A stretch of 62,525 nt of DNA, taken from an uncultured Bacteroidales bacterium. GTDB lineage: Bacteria; Bacteroidota; Bacteroidia; Bacteroidales; FEN-979. This document shows positions 18,501-28,187 of this stretch, one piece after another. Location of the stretch: NCBI GenBank assembly GCA_903915465.1, contig CAIWTA010000003.1, positions 1 to 62,525 of the forward strand. The letters run 5' to 3'. Under the pieces are notes generated by a model. It did not search any database and was not told where the DNA came from. It worked only from the letters and a program-made list of their open reading frames with translations. The position numbers and the translations under genes are program-made. How positions within the stretch are numbered: position 1 is the stretch's first letter; each line of letters starts with the position of its first letter.

Positions 18501-18835
18501 GGGATATAAATATGATTGATACGGTATTGAGAAACCTGCTTACAAATGCCATAAAATTCACGCCACAAAACGGACAGGTCGTCATCTCAATGAAAGAGAC
18601 AGATGGTTATTATGATTTGTCAATAAAGGATACAGGAATTGGAATTGCTGCAGAGAACATCAGCAGAATCTTCAAAATTGATAGTAAATTCAGCACCAAG
18701 GGAACTGAGAAAGAAACAGGTACTGGTTTAGGATTAAGCCTTTGCAAAGAATTTATTGAGAGACATGGTGGAAATATCCGTGTGGAAAGTGAGCCCGGCC
18801 ATGGAAGTACTTTTTTTGTCGCGCTGCCGAAATGA
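15596..18835 (+). CDS. Propeller-type sensor histidine kinase
   Basis: 1079 residues when started at MIKKILIASIF, which gives a proper signal peptide (about 1-19). The periplasmic part (20-700) is a run of two-component regulator propeller repeats with recurring W-I/V-G-T/N (for example GYLWMGTQNGLNKF, GNLWIGTKSGLNKF), then a Y_Y_Y domain (about 700-775) and one transmembrane helix (about 789-812). The cytoplasmic part has a dimerisation domain with phospho-accepting His 866 in SILAHDLRNPF and an HATPase domain with GTGLGLSLCKEF. Unlike the hybrid kinases of polysaccharide loci, it has no receiver or AraC output domain, so it needs a separate response regulator, not found here. It directly precedes the large surface-protein genes and may sense their products; that is inference. 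Confidence 0.9.
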   Translation: MIKKILIASIFIFICDYGYSQQYFFSAYSIEQGLSQSVVNCLFQDSKGYLWMGTQNGLNKFDGYNFEIFSYNPTDTNTISNNWVYSINEDQEGNLWIGTKSGLNKFIRSEKRFERIYYKTSYPNDVSEYVYDAIPSGNGLVIINTPPVLTIYDSHKKEFNHYFNNLEFDGAVKDNHIPLLEDSEGLIWVGSAKGLSCFNRKEKQFTNYLRNGEDLNSISDNNITALFEDKHGDIWIGTSNGLNKYDKNTKAFVKYFNEPKNKFSLSNNFIRAIAEDKSGNLWIGTEGSGLLKMTNSKDGKAIFEEFSSKNNGLSHNIVLALMVDKSQNLWVGTLQGVSKTDLKKRKFQLYRESSSPYSVNLLGNVIASIYKDEKNILWVGNWGQGLNLFNRKTGEVEHFSSREKKNHYLPNDFVHVIFEDGQKRVWLGTRDGIFIYQKGKNCFIRLNEFFANKHLSGFQGIRIYSIIQDKAGNYWIGTQTGLFKINLTIFTTELFQKEAEESHKISSNLIYCLLEDRDGLIWIATLDGLDVYHPKSGEITHYKKSKSSTNSLCDNFVISLCEDHKGNIWIGTSTYVNEFVKKDSAFVYYSQKNGLPNNRIFEILEDHLHNLWFATGNGLSRFDTLTNSFRTYTVDEGLQSPEFNLRASFKSKDGEVFFGGMNGFNSFFPDSLNDNPFVPAIVFTSFHKNQGGKEVLLDVENKPEVVLHYNDYPFTIEFAALEFTNPEKNNYVYRMLGVSDEWINIENRRFVPFSNLPPGEYTFQVKCSNNDGKWSEELKSLKIIILPPWWKTWFAYFSYGVIIVFVIIIVVFARERKVKRVRILLEQKVQQRTLQIEKQKAEILEKNVELKQLNATKDKFFSILAHDLRNPFNSILGITNLMITDYNNYDKQRIIHYLSSIKDVSEHAYELLQNLLFWARSQTGSIEFHPVVFDVANRINENIELAESQANKKNIQIRSTVNEGQTMTGDINMIDTVLRNLLTNAIKFTPQNGQVVISMKETDGYYDLSIKDTGIGIAAENISRIFKIDSKFSTKGTEKETGTGLGLSLCKEFIERHGGNIRVESEPGHGSTFFVALPK

Positions 18836-19080
18836 TTTTTCAAAGTCAGTTGAAACTATTTGGTATCAAGGGTTCTCGTGATATTGATTTCCAAACATGC
18901 AACTCCGGGAAGATTTTTTTATTTGTACTGCACAAAAGTTGTAAATTGCACTATTCTATTGCTGCACAAACACTACTGGGGAATTCGCAGTGGTACGTCA
19001 AATTTCCATTGGTAATGTTCTGCAATGATTGTCCGGCTTATATGCACTTTAATGCTTAATTTTTTGAAAACAAATTGATT

Positions 19081-22000
19081 ATGAAAAAGCGAGTCTTTAT
19101 TTGCTTAGGCATTCTGATGTCAGTTTCCTGCGTCTATGCTGCCTATTTTTCATTCACACCTTATGTTGTCAAACAACCAAACGGAACTGTAATTAATTGT
19201 TTTGTTTCAGGTGATGAATATTTTAACTGGTTGCACGACAAAGAAGGTTATACAATCATTCAGGCTCCTGATGGTTATTTCTATTATGGAATTGCTTCCG
19301 ACGGTTTGGTAAGACCAAGTTCTTACAAGGTCAATGAAGTTCGGCCATCAGATGTCGGACTTCGTGCATGGGCAAAGATCTCGAAAGCCGAATATTTGCA
19401 CAGACGTGCGATTTATCAATACAATCCCCAGCCATCCATTCGTGCACCACATACGGGCGTTTTAAACAACATTGTTGTCTACATCAGGTTTTCTGATGAT
19501 ACCGAATTCACAAACACACGGCAATCTTTTGATGATAAGTTTAACCTTATGCCCGGTATTTCATTGAAATCCTATTATTCTGATGTGTCGTATAATCAAC
19601 TTACTGTGAGTTCAACACATTATCCGGTGTGTGCAATGACAACCAATCTTTCATATCAGGATTCGCATCCCCGGAGTTATTTTGAGCCTTATAATGCTAC
19701 AACAAATCCAAACGGATATAACGGTGACACTGAGCAAACGTTTCGGGAACATACTTTGTTGCGAGATGCCATTGATTGGATTAATATTAACTCACCGGTA
19801 CCAACAAGTCTCAATATTGATGGTGATAATGATGGCAATGTTGATAATGTATGTTTCAATGTACGAGGAAATAATGGGGCGTGGGCTTCTTTACTTTGGG
19901 CGCATAGTTGGGCGCTCTATTCTTATAATGTTATGATCAATGGGAAACGGGTTTGGGGATATACTTTTCAGCCTGAAACTCAAATAGATGTGCAGACATT
20001 GTGTCATGAAATGTTTCATTCAATCGGTGCTCCCGATTTATATCATTATAGTTATGACGGGCTTCAACCGGTTCAGTACTGGGATTTAATGGAACAAGGT
20101 TTTGGCCATATGGGGGCATATATGAAGTGGAAATATGCAAATAATACGTGGATTGGAAGCATTCCGGAGATAACTTCATCAGGAACCTATACGCTCAATC
20201 AGCTTTCTTCTTCAACAAATAATTGTTATAAAATTGCTTCTCCAAATTCTACTTCAGAGTATTTTGTTGTGGAATACCGCAAAGCTACAGGTACTTTTGA
20301 AAGTAACCTGCCTGGTTCCGGGCTTCTTGTATATCGGATCAATCCTGCGCTCAACGGCAATGCCAGTGGTCCGCCTGATGAAGTTTATATTTATCGAATT
20401 TACGGGACCACAACAGTTAATGGTTCACCGAATAACGCATTTTTTTCTCTTGAATCTGGGCGAACATCCATTAACGATGCTACAAATCCCAGCTGTTTTC
20501 TTGGAAATGGAAATCCCGGAGGGCTTGATATTTCTAATATAACAAGTGCCGGATCCACGATTTCATTTACTATAAGTATCAATGGTATTGGCACTCCTAC
20601 TAATTTCACTGCCACCCCAGTGAGTACTTCCCAAATTAATTTGCAATGGTTGAAAAACGGTAATAGTGATAACGTTATGCTTGCCTGGAGTGCAACACCA
20701 ACTTTTGGTACACCTGTTAACGGAGCAACTTATGTTTCCGGGAACACAATACCAGGAGGAGGAACGGTTCTGTTTTCAGGAGCAGGGACAACTTTCAATC
20801 ATACCGGCCTCTCTCCATCAACAAAATATTATTATAAACTTTGGTCTGTAACTTCAGGTAATAATTATTCTAATGGCATTAGTCAAAATGCGACTACTTT
20901 GTGCACTAGTTCATCTCTCCCTTATTCGCAGAGCTTCCTGTCTGAAGTCTTTCCACAATGCTGGTCTACTCAATTTTCAGGGACCGGTGCTGTAGATAGC
21001 TGGGGACTCTCCAATACTACTTTTGCAGGCGGATCAGCTTTTGAGATGAAATCTACTTTTCAAAATGTCATTTCCGGAATAACACGTCTCGTGACGTTGC
21101 CTATAAACACTACCGGCATGACGGTATTGAACTTAAGTTTCAAGCACATGCTAGATGATTACGGTCCCGGGGCTACTTTGCGGATACAATCAAGCACGAA
21201 CGGCAGTACCTGGACTAATGAAGGATGGTCGTTAGCAACATATTCAGACTCCAATGTCGGACCAGCAACAATATCAACAACAATCACCCACAATCTGAAT
21301 TCTCCGAATACATTCATTTCGTTTACGATTGAAGGTAATCTGTTTCAATATGATTATTGGTACATTGACGATGTATCTATTTCAGGTTCATCAACATATG
21401 CCCCAACTGTCAGCACCACGACCGCAACTGCCATTACACAAATATCTGCCACGTCTGGTGGCACTGTAACTGCTGCCGGAGCTTCTGATGTTACCGCACG
21501 CGGGGTATGCTGGAGTACTTCTGCATCTCCCACAATTGCAGGCAATCATACTACCGACGGCTCAGGCCTCGGTGGGTTTGTCAGTTTAATCACAGGATTA
21601 TCTCCGAGTACGACTTATCATGTAAGAGCCTATGCCACAAACAGCAGTGCCACTTCCTATGGAAATGATCTTCCTTTTACTACCCTTTGTGGGGCTATTA
21701 ATTCTTTCCCCTGGAGCGAAGGTTTTGAAAATGGCGGAGTTATTCCAAACTGCTGGACCCAAGAACGGGTTGCTGGTTCAGGAATTGATTGGACATTTAT
21801 CACCGGGAACGGAAGCAACAATCCTGTATCGGCCCATGCTGGATCCTATAATGCATGCCTTAAAGATGCGTCTTCTACCGATAACAAAACCAAGCTCATA
21901 ACACCTTCTATTAACCTGGCAGTCCTGATCGCCCCACAACTCAAATTCTGGCATACCCAGGCTGCATGGGGAGGAGACCAGGATAAATTGATCGTGTATT

Positions 22001-23019
22001 ACAGAACCTCTTCTACCGGAGCATGGACTTCTCTGGCCACATATACTACAAGTATTACATCCTGGACACAGGAAACTATTTCATTACCAGGATCTTCGGC
22101 AACATATTATATTGCTTTTGAAGGTAATGCAAAATATGGTTTTGGCGTTTGCCTGGATGATGTATCTGTTGTGGGTACGTCTCCTTCCCTTACGGTCACT
22201 CCGTTTAATCAGCCCGTTTCGGCTGTTGCCGGATCAACTTCTTTTTCTGTGTTTTCCAATTCAACCTGGACAGCAGCAAGCAACCAGTCATGGTGTATCG
22301 TAACTCCTGCCGGTTCTGGAAATGGAACCATTACAGCCAATTATACACTAAATCCATCCGGTTCTTCAAGGGTAGCTGAAATTACCGTAACTGTTGCCGG
22401 AGTGACTCCTGTCGTGGCAACAGTCACCCAAGCCGGATCACCGGATAAGGTACTCACTTTGACGGCATTTTTAGAAGGTCTTTATGATGGAAATGGCATG
22501 ATGCATCCGGCTATGGACGAAAACGGTACGCATTGGGGAGCCACAATTGCCGATAAGATCACAGTTGAGTTACATGATGCAGCTAACTATCCAAATATTA
22601 TTTATAGCGATGGAAATATTTTGTTGAATACCAATGGATCTGCTTCAGTTACAATTCCCGGCATTCATAATGGAAGTTATTATATTACAATCAAACATCG
22701 TAACAGTATTGAAACCCTGAGTGCGGTTCCGATTTCATTTTTGATGGCATCAATCGGATTTTCTTTTGATGCACAATCAAAAGCCTATGGATCCAACTTA
22801 CTACAGACGACAGACGGCAGATGGGTTGTTTTTGGAGGAGATGCGAACCAGGATGGTATAATCGACGGAAGTGATTTGTCTATTATCGAAAATTTGGCAA
22901 GCATGGCTGCTACAGGCTACTTGCCTGAAGATGTCAATGGAGACGGGTTAATTGATGCATCTGATCTTTCGATTGTAGGGAACAATGCAAATTTTGCAAT
23001 TGTTGCAATAACTCCTTAG
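19081..23019 (+). CDS. Secreted M6-family metalloprotease with dockerin-like tail
   Basis: 1312 residues from the ATG at 19081 (an in-frame TTG at 19075 adds two). Signal peptide 1-21. The N-terminal half is an M6 (immune inhibitor A-like) protease with zinc motif HEMFHSIGAPD, first His at residue 309. Then come an Fn3 domain (about 502-608), a choice-of-anchor J/MAM-like domain (611-769), an Fn3-like 'ARGVCWSTS' module (774-870), a second choice-of-anchor J (871-1032), a BACON domain (1037-1119) and the shared C-terminal module (1120-1312). The last has two calcium loops, DANQDGIIDGSD and DVNGDGLIDASD, and ends in ITP. It is the first of eight such genes. No T9SS type A or B tail is present. 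Confidence 0.9.
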   Translation: MKKRVFICLGILMSVSCVYAAYFSFTPYVVKQPNGTVINCFVSGDEYFNWLHDKEGYTIIQAPDGYFYYGIASDGLVRPSSYKVNEVRPSDVGLRAWAKISKAEYLHRRAIYQYNPQPSIRAPHTGVLNNIVVYIRFSDDTEFTNTRQSFDDKFNLMPGISLKSYYSDVSYNQLTVSSTHYPVCAMTTNLSYQDSHPRSYFEPYNATTNPNGYNGDTEQTFREHTLLRDAIDWININSPVPTSLNIDGDNDGNVDNVCFNVRGNNGAWASLLWAHSWALYSYNVMINGKRVWGYTFQPETQIDVQTLCHEMFHSIGAPDLYHYSYDGLQPVQYWDLMEQGFGHMGAYMKWKYANNTWIGSIPEITSSGTYTLNQLSSSTNNCYKIASPNSTSEYFVVEYRKATGTFESNLPGSGLLVYRINPALNGNASGPPDEVYIYRIYGTTTVNGSPNNAFFSLESGRTSINDATNPSCFLGNGNPGGLDISNITSAGSTISFTISINGIGTPTNFTATPVSTSQINLQWLKNGNSDNVMLAWSATPTFGTPVNGATYVSGNTIPGGGTVLFSGAGTTFNHTGLSPSTKYYYKLWSVTSGNNYSNGISQNATTLCTSSSLPYSQSFLSEVFPQCWSTQFSGTGAVDSWGLSNTTFAGGSAFEMKSTFQNVISGITRLVTLPINTTGMTVLNLSFKHMLDDYGPGATLRIQSSTNGSTWTNEGWSLATYSDSNVGPATISTTITHNLNSPNTFISFTIEGNLFQYDYWYIDDVSISGSSTYAPTVSTTTATAITQISATSGGTVTAAGASDVTARGVCWSTSASPTIAGNHTTDGSGLGGFVSLITGLSPSTTYHVRAYATNSSATSYGNDLPFTTLCGAINSFPWSEGFENGGVIPNCWTQERVAGSGIDWTFITGNGSNNPVSAHAGSYNACLKDASSTDNKTKLITPSINLAVLIAPQLKFWHTQAAWGGDQDKLIVYYRTSSTGAWTSLATYTTSITSWTQETISLPGSSATYYIAFEGNAKYGFGVCLDDVSVVGTSPSLTVTPFNQPVSAVAGSTSFSVFSNSTWTAASNQSWCIVTPAGSGNGTITANYTLNPSGSSRVAEITVTVAGVTPVVATVTQAGSPDKVLTLTAFLEGLYDGNGMMHPAMDENGTHWGATIADKITVELHDAANYPNIIYSDGNILLNTNGSASVTIPGIHNGSYYITIKHRNSIETLSAVPISFLMASIGFSFDAQSKAYGSNLLQTTDGRWVVFGGDANQDGIIDGSDLSIIENLASMAATGYLPEDVNGDGLIDASDLSIVGNNANFAIVAITP

Positions 23020-23292
23020 CTTGTATCTTTTAGATTTTTCAATTGCTTCTATTTGAAACCTAGCCGGCACTGGTGTGTCGCTGCAAAGCTTGATTCTGTA
23101 ATTTTATAAATGAACTTTCACAAGGATTCCTTCCCGAACTTGCAATGTTAAGTTACTTACCTAACAAATAAAAAATCTTAAATCATCATAACTGTCTGAC
23201 ATACAGGACAATATTAACACACACGTGTGCGTTTTGTTGATAATTTACAAATAATGTTCTCCTATTTTCTTTCATATATGGATTTTTTTTTA

Positions 23293-23300
23293 TACCTTTG
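23293..23300 (+). promoter_or_regulatory. Candidate -7 element upstream of the first propeller gene
   Basis: TACCTTTG matches TAnnTTTG. It would start a leader of about 400 nt before the ATG at 23708. No clear -33 TTG stands at normal spacing. Confidence 0.4.
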
Positions 23301-23512
23301 AGAGCGCATAGCTTCACATTATAGATATTGTAATCGGATTAACTTGTGACTTTTTGCTGAACACTAGCAATCTGATTGTTAACACTCTATGTTCTTTGAA
23401 ATAAGTAATTATTTCGTGATTGCATACCATTTTTATAACTCTTTGCAGATCATGAAAATAACTTAATATAACGACTTACGTTAGCACAGTTACGAATAAA
23501 GCTCACAAGCTG

Positions 23513-23552
23513 TTTCTTCCAGCTTCTTCCAGCTTCTTCCAGTCTCTTCCAG
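23513..23552 (+). repeat. Four tandem 10-bp units
   Basis: Units TTTCTTCCAG, CTTCTTCCAG, CTTCTTCCAG and TCTCTTCCAG follow one another in the leader of the gene at 23708. On the transcript they form a pyrimidine-rich repeat without obvious pairing. Function is unknown; copy number may vary between strains. Confidence 0.75.
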
Positions 23553-23707
23553 AACGCGAAATATCGTTGCAGGTTTTCAGTTAGGCTGTAATCCATAATT
23601 AATATGTCGACTGTTTTTTAACAGAACTCTACCGGAGTATTGTATTTTTTTTCGGAAAAACATCAAACTTATTCTGAAAAATGATTCATCCTCCCTAATT
23701 CATTCCT

Positions 23708-26700
23708 ATGGGAATAAGAATTTTACTATTAATTCTTTCTTTTTGTATTGGTACTCTTACGTCACAGGCCCAGGATCGTCCCGCACGTCCAACCAGCATT
23801 GTGACGGGGACTTTTATTGGGATCAGTAAGCCTCTGCGTGATCTTCCCCAAATGACACAGCAGGAGTTCGACAGGTTAGGAGAGAAAGCAAAAACCAAAC
23901 AGTTAAACGAACGTCTTAAGCTCCGTAGTTATCCTTTCGCTTCCACTGCACTTCCAAAGGGGGCCGACCCGGTTTGGCAACAAACCATGGGAACTGCAGG
24001 TGGTAGCAGAGAGCCAGCCGCAAACTTCAATGGCCAGGATTCTCCCTATTATCCGCCGGATTGTAATGGAGCCGTTGGTCCTTCTCATTATATGCAGGCC
24101 ATTAATTGTGTTTATTCTATTTACAATAAATCAGGTACGTTGGTTGCCGGGCCCACGAATATGAATCTCCTTTTTGGCAGCGTTCCTGGTACTACTTATA
24201 ATGACGGTGATCCTGTTATATTGTACGACGAGCAGGCTGGACGCTGGCTAGCTACTGAATTCTCCATCAGCGGATCGACTGACTATATGCTTATGGCTGT
24301 ATCAACAACCAGTGACCCTACCGGACCCTGGTATCAATATTCGTTTGTTGTTGCCATTATGCCGGATTATCCAAAATTTGGTGTCTGGCGGGATGGATAT
24401 TACATGGGTGATAACAACAGTTCCGGCAACGACATTTATGTATTTCAACGCTCCCAGATGCTTGTTGGCGGTACAGCACAGATGATAGGTTTTGATAATC
24501 CTTACAGACCTACATCTGTTGATGGATTTATGATGGTTCCACCTGTTGATAATGATGGCTCTTTTGCTCCAACCAATGCACCAGGAACTTTTATAGCATT
24601 TAATGATGATGCCATTGGTGGTGGTGCAGATGAATTATGGATTTACGAATTGTCTGTTAATTGGAGCACTCCTTCTTCGTCGACATTTTCGCGGGTTCAG
24701 CAAATCCCAGTTGCAGCATTCAGCTCAAACTTTGGAACAACCTGGAACAACATTTCCCAACCGACCTCACAGAAATTAGATGCCATTCCACAGGTCATAA
24801 TGAATGTGCCCCAGTATCGTAATTTTGGCACCTACCAGACAATCGTATGTTGCCATACCGTAAATGTTGACAATAATACTGCCACGAACCATGCAGGCAT
24901 CCGTTGGTATGAACTACGAAGGGGAACTCAGGTTTCGGGTAGCTGGGCTATCAGGCAACAAGGCACTTATGCTCCAGATGCACATTCGAGATGGATGGGG
25001 AGTATCATGCTTAACGGAAGTGGTAAAATCGGGTTGGGGTACTCTGCATCAAGTTCTACCGTATATCCAGGTATTCGGTATTGCGGGCAGAGTTCAGTGT
25101 CTTACGCAAATGCTTCGGGGGTTTTAGATATTCCTGAGGGCATCATACAAGATGGCGCCAATGCACAATCATCTTACAATCGCTGGGGAGATTATTCAGA
25201 CTTGTCAGTGGATCCGGTTGACGGCCAAACTTTCTGGTACACTACTGAATACATTGGTAGTGGTGGGGTGAGGAAAACAAAAATTGCTTCGTTTAAAATC
25301 GGTAACATTCCGGTTGCTACAACAATGGCTGCAACTGCTGTTACCGCAACCACGGCCACATTAAACGGGAAAATCAATCCGGCCGGTCTTTCTACTAATT
25401 ACAATTTCGATTGGGGAACTACCACCAGTTATGGAAATAGTACAGCTATTCTTTCTGCCGGGTCGGGAATTACAGAAGTGTCAGTAAATGCAAGCCTGAC
25501 CGGTCTTAATCTTGGTACGGCATATCACTTCAGAATAGTTGCATCAAATTCTGATGGCACCACAAATGGTGATGATCTTTTCTTCACACCTGGCAGTGCC
25601 ACTGTAATCACAAGCCCCCTATCATCCATTACTTTAACAACTGCATCTTCCGGAGGAAATATAACATCCGATGGAGGTTTCGCTGTAACTGCCCGCGGAG
25701 TCTGCTGGAGTACTTCCGCAAATCCTTCAATAACGGGGAATCATACAACAGATGGTTCAGGACTTGGCGTTTTCTCAAGCGTATTATCGGGGTTAACGCT
25801 GAATACTACTTACCATGTGAGGGCGTATGCGGTAAATGGAAGTGGTACAAACTATGGCAATGAGCTGATATTTACCACATTATGCGGAATCTACAATCCT
25901 CCTTTCGTTGAAAGTTTTTCTGGTACAACCATTCCAACTTGCTGGTCGCAGTTTGATAATCAGGGTAGCGGACAGGTATGGTTGTTTGGCTCGATCACGG
26001 GAGTTTCTCCCAGCCCGTCATTAACCGGGAATTATGCATATTTAAATAGCGATGCATATGGCAGCGGTTTTTCACAAAATGCGGATCTGATCTCCCCAAC
26101 CATCAATCTTACTGCATATTCAGCAATCACACTTCAATTCAATCATTATTTTAAGGCTTATTCAGGATCAGCCGGCACTTTATCTTATAGCATTGATAAT
26201 GGATTTAACTGGACCCAGATAGCCACATTTGTTACGACTTCAGTTTCAAATCCAGTTCTTTTTAGTCAAAACATCCCGGCTGCTGCAGGTCATGCCCAGG
26301 TAAAATTCAAATGGAACTTTACCGGCAGTTATAGTTACTATTGGGCTTTTGATGATGTCTCTGTGACAGGCACTTCATCAAGTGCCCCGGTTGTTGCCAC
26401 CACAGTTGCCTCTGCTATAACTCAAACATCTGCCATGGCGGGAGGGAATGTGACTTCTCCCGGCTCATCAGGTGTTACAGCACGCGGTGTATGTTGGGGT
26501 ACTTCTTTATCTCCAACGATTGCAGGCAATCATACTACTGATGGCTCTGGAACAGGTGTATTTTCAAGTTCAATTACAGGTTTAATTTGCGGAACAACAT
26601 ACCATGTAAGAGCCTATGCTACAAATAGCAGCGGCACCTCCTATGGAGATGCTCTTCCTTTCACAACCCTTTGCGGGTCTATTGCTGCTTTCCCCTGGAC

Positions 26701-28003
26701 TGAAAGTTTTGAAAACGGAGGGTTAATTCCAAATTGCTGGTCACAAGAGCAGGTGAATAGTTCTGGCATTTTCTGGAATTTTATTTCCGGAAGCGGGAAT
26801 AATAATCCACCTTCCGCTCATGCCGGTTTTTATAATGCCTGCCTTAATGATGCCTCTTCTATCGATAACAAAACCAAGCTCATAACGCCGCCTGTAAACT
26901 TGTCATCACTGGTTAACCCACAACTCAAATTCTGGCACACCCAGGCAGCCTGGGGCGGAGACCAGGATAAACTGATCGTTTATTACAGAACTTCTTCTAC
27001 GGGAACTTGGATTTCTCTGGCTACTTACACCAGTAGTATAACATCCTGGACTCAGGAAACTATTTCATTACCCGCTGCTTCCACAGCATACTATATTGCT
27101 TTTGAAGGAAATGCCAAATTTGGTTATGGCATTTGCCTTGATGATGTTTCCATCACAGGTACATCTCCTTCCCTGACGGTTACTCCTTCTAACCAGTATG
27201 TTACGGTTGTTGCCGGGACAACCGCTTTTACTGTGACTTCCAATTCATCCTGGACAGCTACAAGCAACCAGTTATGGTGTACCGTGACTCCATCCGGGGC
27301 AGGTAATGGAATAATTACAGCCAATTATACACAGAATGCATCCGGTTCTTCAAGGGTGGCGGAAATTACTGTAACGGCAGCTGGGTTAGCACCTATTGTG
27401 GTGACGGTTACAGAATCCGGATCACAGGGTAGGATCCTTAATTTAACAGTTTTTTTAGAAGGCCTTTACGATGGAAATGGTATGATGCATCCGGCTGTAG
27501 ATCAAAACGGTGCGCATTGGGGGGTTACAATTGCTGATAAAATCATAGTAGAGTTGCATGATGCAGTTAACTATTCCAATATTATATACTACGATGCCAA
27601 TGTTTTTCTGAACACCAATGGATCTGCATCAGTTACAATTCCTGAAATTTATACTGGAAATTATTATATCACAATCAAGAACCGTAACAGCATTGAAACC
27701 ATGAGTGCGTTTTTCGTTTCTTTTTCGACACCTTCCATCGTATTTTCTTTTGATTCACCATCGAAAGCGTATGGTTCCAACTTACAAGAAATGATTGATG
27801 GCAGATGGGTTATTTTTGGAGGAGATTTGAACCAGGATGGAATTGTAGATGCCGGAGATATATCGCTGTTAGACAATCTGGTACCATTAGCATTGAGCGG
27901 ATATCTTCCTGAAGATGCCAACGGTGATGGCCTGGTTGATTCTTCAGATCTTTCTCTTGTGGGAAATAATGCTGTAAGTGCAGTAATGGCAAAGACTCCA
28001 TAA
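23708..28003 (+). CDS. Large secreted protein, uncharacterised N-domain, dockerin-like tail (paralog 1)
   Basis: 1431 residues. Signal peptide about 1-22 (ends SQAQ). The ~510-residue N-terminal domain (23-532) is not one I can name. It carries PYYPPDCNGAVGPSHYM, GPTNMNLLFGSVPG, VPPVDNDG, GTFIAFNDDAIGGGADELW and YAPDAHSRWMGS, and looks like an all-beta, propeller-like fold. It is shared with the genes at 32382 and 50230. Then: Fn3-like (533-630), ARGVCW module (630-726), choice-of-anchor J (727-892), a second ARGVCW module (893-990), a second choice-of-anchor J (992-1152), BACON (1155-1238) and the shared tail (1240-1431) with DLNQDGIVDAGD and DANGDGLVDSSD, ending KTP. Probably a cell-surface binding protein. 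Confidence 0.82.
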   Translation: MGIRILLLILSFCIGTLTSQAQDRPARPTSIVTGTFIGISKPLRDLPQMTQQEFDRLGEKAKTKQLNERLKLRSYPFASTALPKGADPVWQQTMGTAGGSREPAANFNGQDSPYYPPDCNGAVGPSHYMQAINCVYSIYNKSGTLVAGPTNMNLLFGSVPGTTYNDGDPVILYDEQAGRWLATEFSISGSTDYMLMAVSTTSDPTGPWYQYSFVVAIMPDYPKFGVWRDGYYMGDNNSSGNDIYVFQRSQMLVGGTAQMIGFDNPYRPTSVDGFMMVPPVDNDGSFAPTNAPGTFIAFNDDAIGGGADELWIYELSVNWSTPSSSTFSRVQQIPVAAFSSNFGTTWNNISQPTSQKLDAIPQVIMNVPQYRNFGTYQTIVCCHTVNVDNNTATNHAGIRWYELRRGTQVSGSWAIRQQGTYAPDAHSRWMGSIMLNGSGKIGLGYSASSSTVYPGIRYCGQSSVSYANASGVLDIPEGIIQDGANAQSSYNRWGDYSDLSVDPVDGQTFWYTTEYIGSGGVRKTKIASFKIGNIPVATTMAATAVTATTATLNGKINPAGLSTNYNFDWGTTTSYGNSTAILSAGSGITEVSVNASLTGLNLGTAYHFRIVASNSDGTTNGDDLFFTPGSATVITSPLSSITLTTASSGGNITSDGGFAVTARGVCWSTSANPSITGNHTTDGSGLGVFSSVLSGLTLNTTYHVRAYAVNGSGTNYGNELIFTTLCGIYNPPFVESFSGTTIPTCWSQFDNQGSGQVWLFGSITGVSPSPSLTGNYAYLNSDAYGSGFSQNADLISPTINLTAYSAITLQFNHYFKAYSGSAGTLSYSIDNGFNWTQIATFVTTSVSNPVLFSQNIPAAAGHAQVKFKWNFTGSYSYYWAFDDVSVTGTSSSAPVVATTVASAITQTSAMAGGNVTSPGSSGVTARGVCWGTSLSPTIAGNHTTDGSGTGVFSSSITGLICGTTYHVRAYATNSSGTSYGDALPFTTLCGSIAAFPWTESFENGGLIPNCWSQEQVNSSGIFWNFISGSGNNNPPSAHAGFYNACLNDASSIDNKTKLITPPVNLSSLVNPQLKFWHTQAAWGGDQDKLIVYYRTSSTGTWISLATYTSSITSWTQETISLPAASTAYYIAFEGNAKFGYGICLDDVSITGTSPSLTVTPSNQYVTVVAGTTAFTVTSNSSWTATSNQLWCTVTPSGAGNGIITANYTQNASGSSRVAEITVTAAGLAPIVVTVTESGSQGRILNLTVFLEGLYDGNGMMHPAVDQNGAHWGVTIADKIIVELHDAVNYSNIIYYDANVFLNTNGSASVTIPEIYTGNYYITIKNRNSIETMSAFFVSFSTPSIVFSFDSPSKAYGSNLQEMIDGRWVIFGGDLNQDGIVDAGDISLLDNLVPLALSGYLPEDANGDGLVDSSDLSLVGNNAVSAVMAKTP

Positions 28004-28187
28004 AGGATATTTTGATGCAAAAGTTCGAATTTTGTAGTGACACGAATTGTTCAATAAGAAGAGGGTTTCCTTTTTTTTATGGAGGTCGTGTATTTTAGAA
28101 GTTAAAAAAGAAAAAAGCCAGGAATTGCACTCATAGTAATTCTTGAACGATATAGCTACTTTACAATATATATTTTACACGAAACAC

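Larger units (their letters stand above)
23020..23707. other. 688-bp intergenic leader region
   Basis: No coding gene is supported. The region contains a palindrome CACACGTGTG (23220-23229), a -7-like TACCTTTG (23293-23300), a TGTTCTTTGA motif (23390-23399) resembling boxA antitermination sequences, and a 4x10-bp tandem repeat (23513-23552). This looks like a promoter plus a long untranslated leader for the large gene at 23708. Confidence 0.4.

Noticed and set aside
23220-23229. CACACGTGTG palindrome as an operator
   Set aside because: A single 10-bp palindrome without a second copy or known regulator; could be chance.
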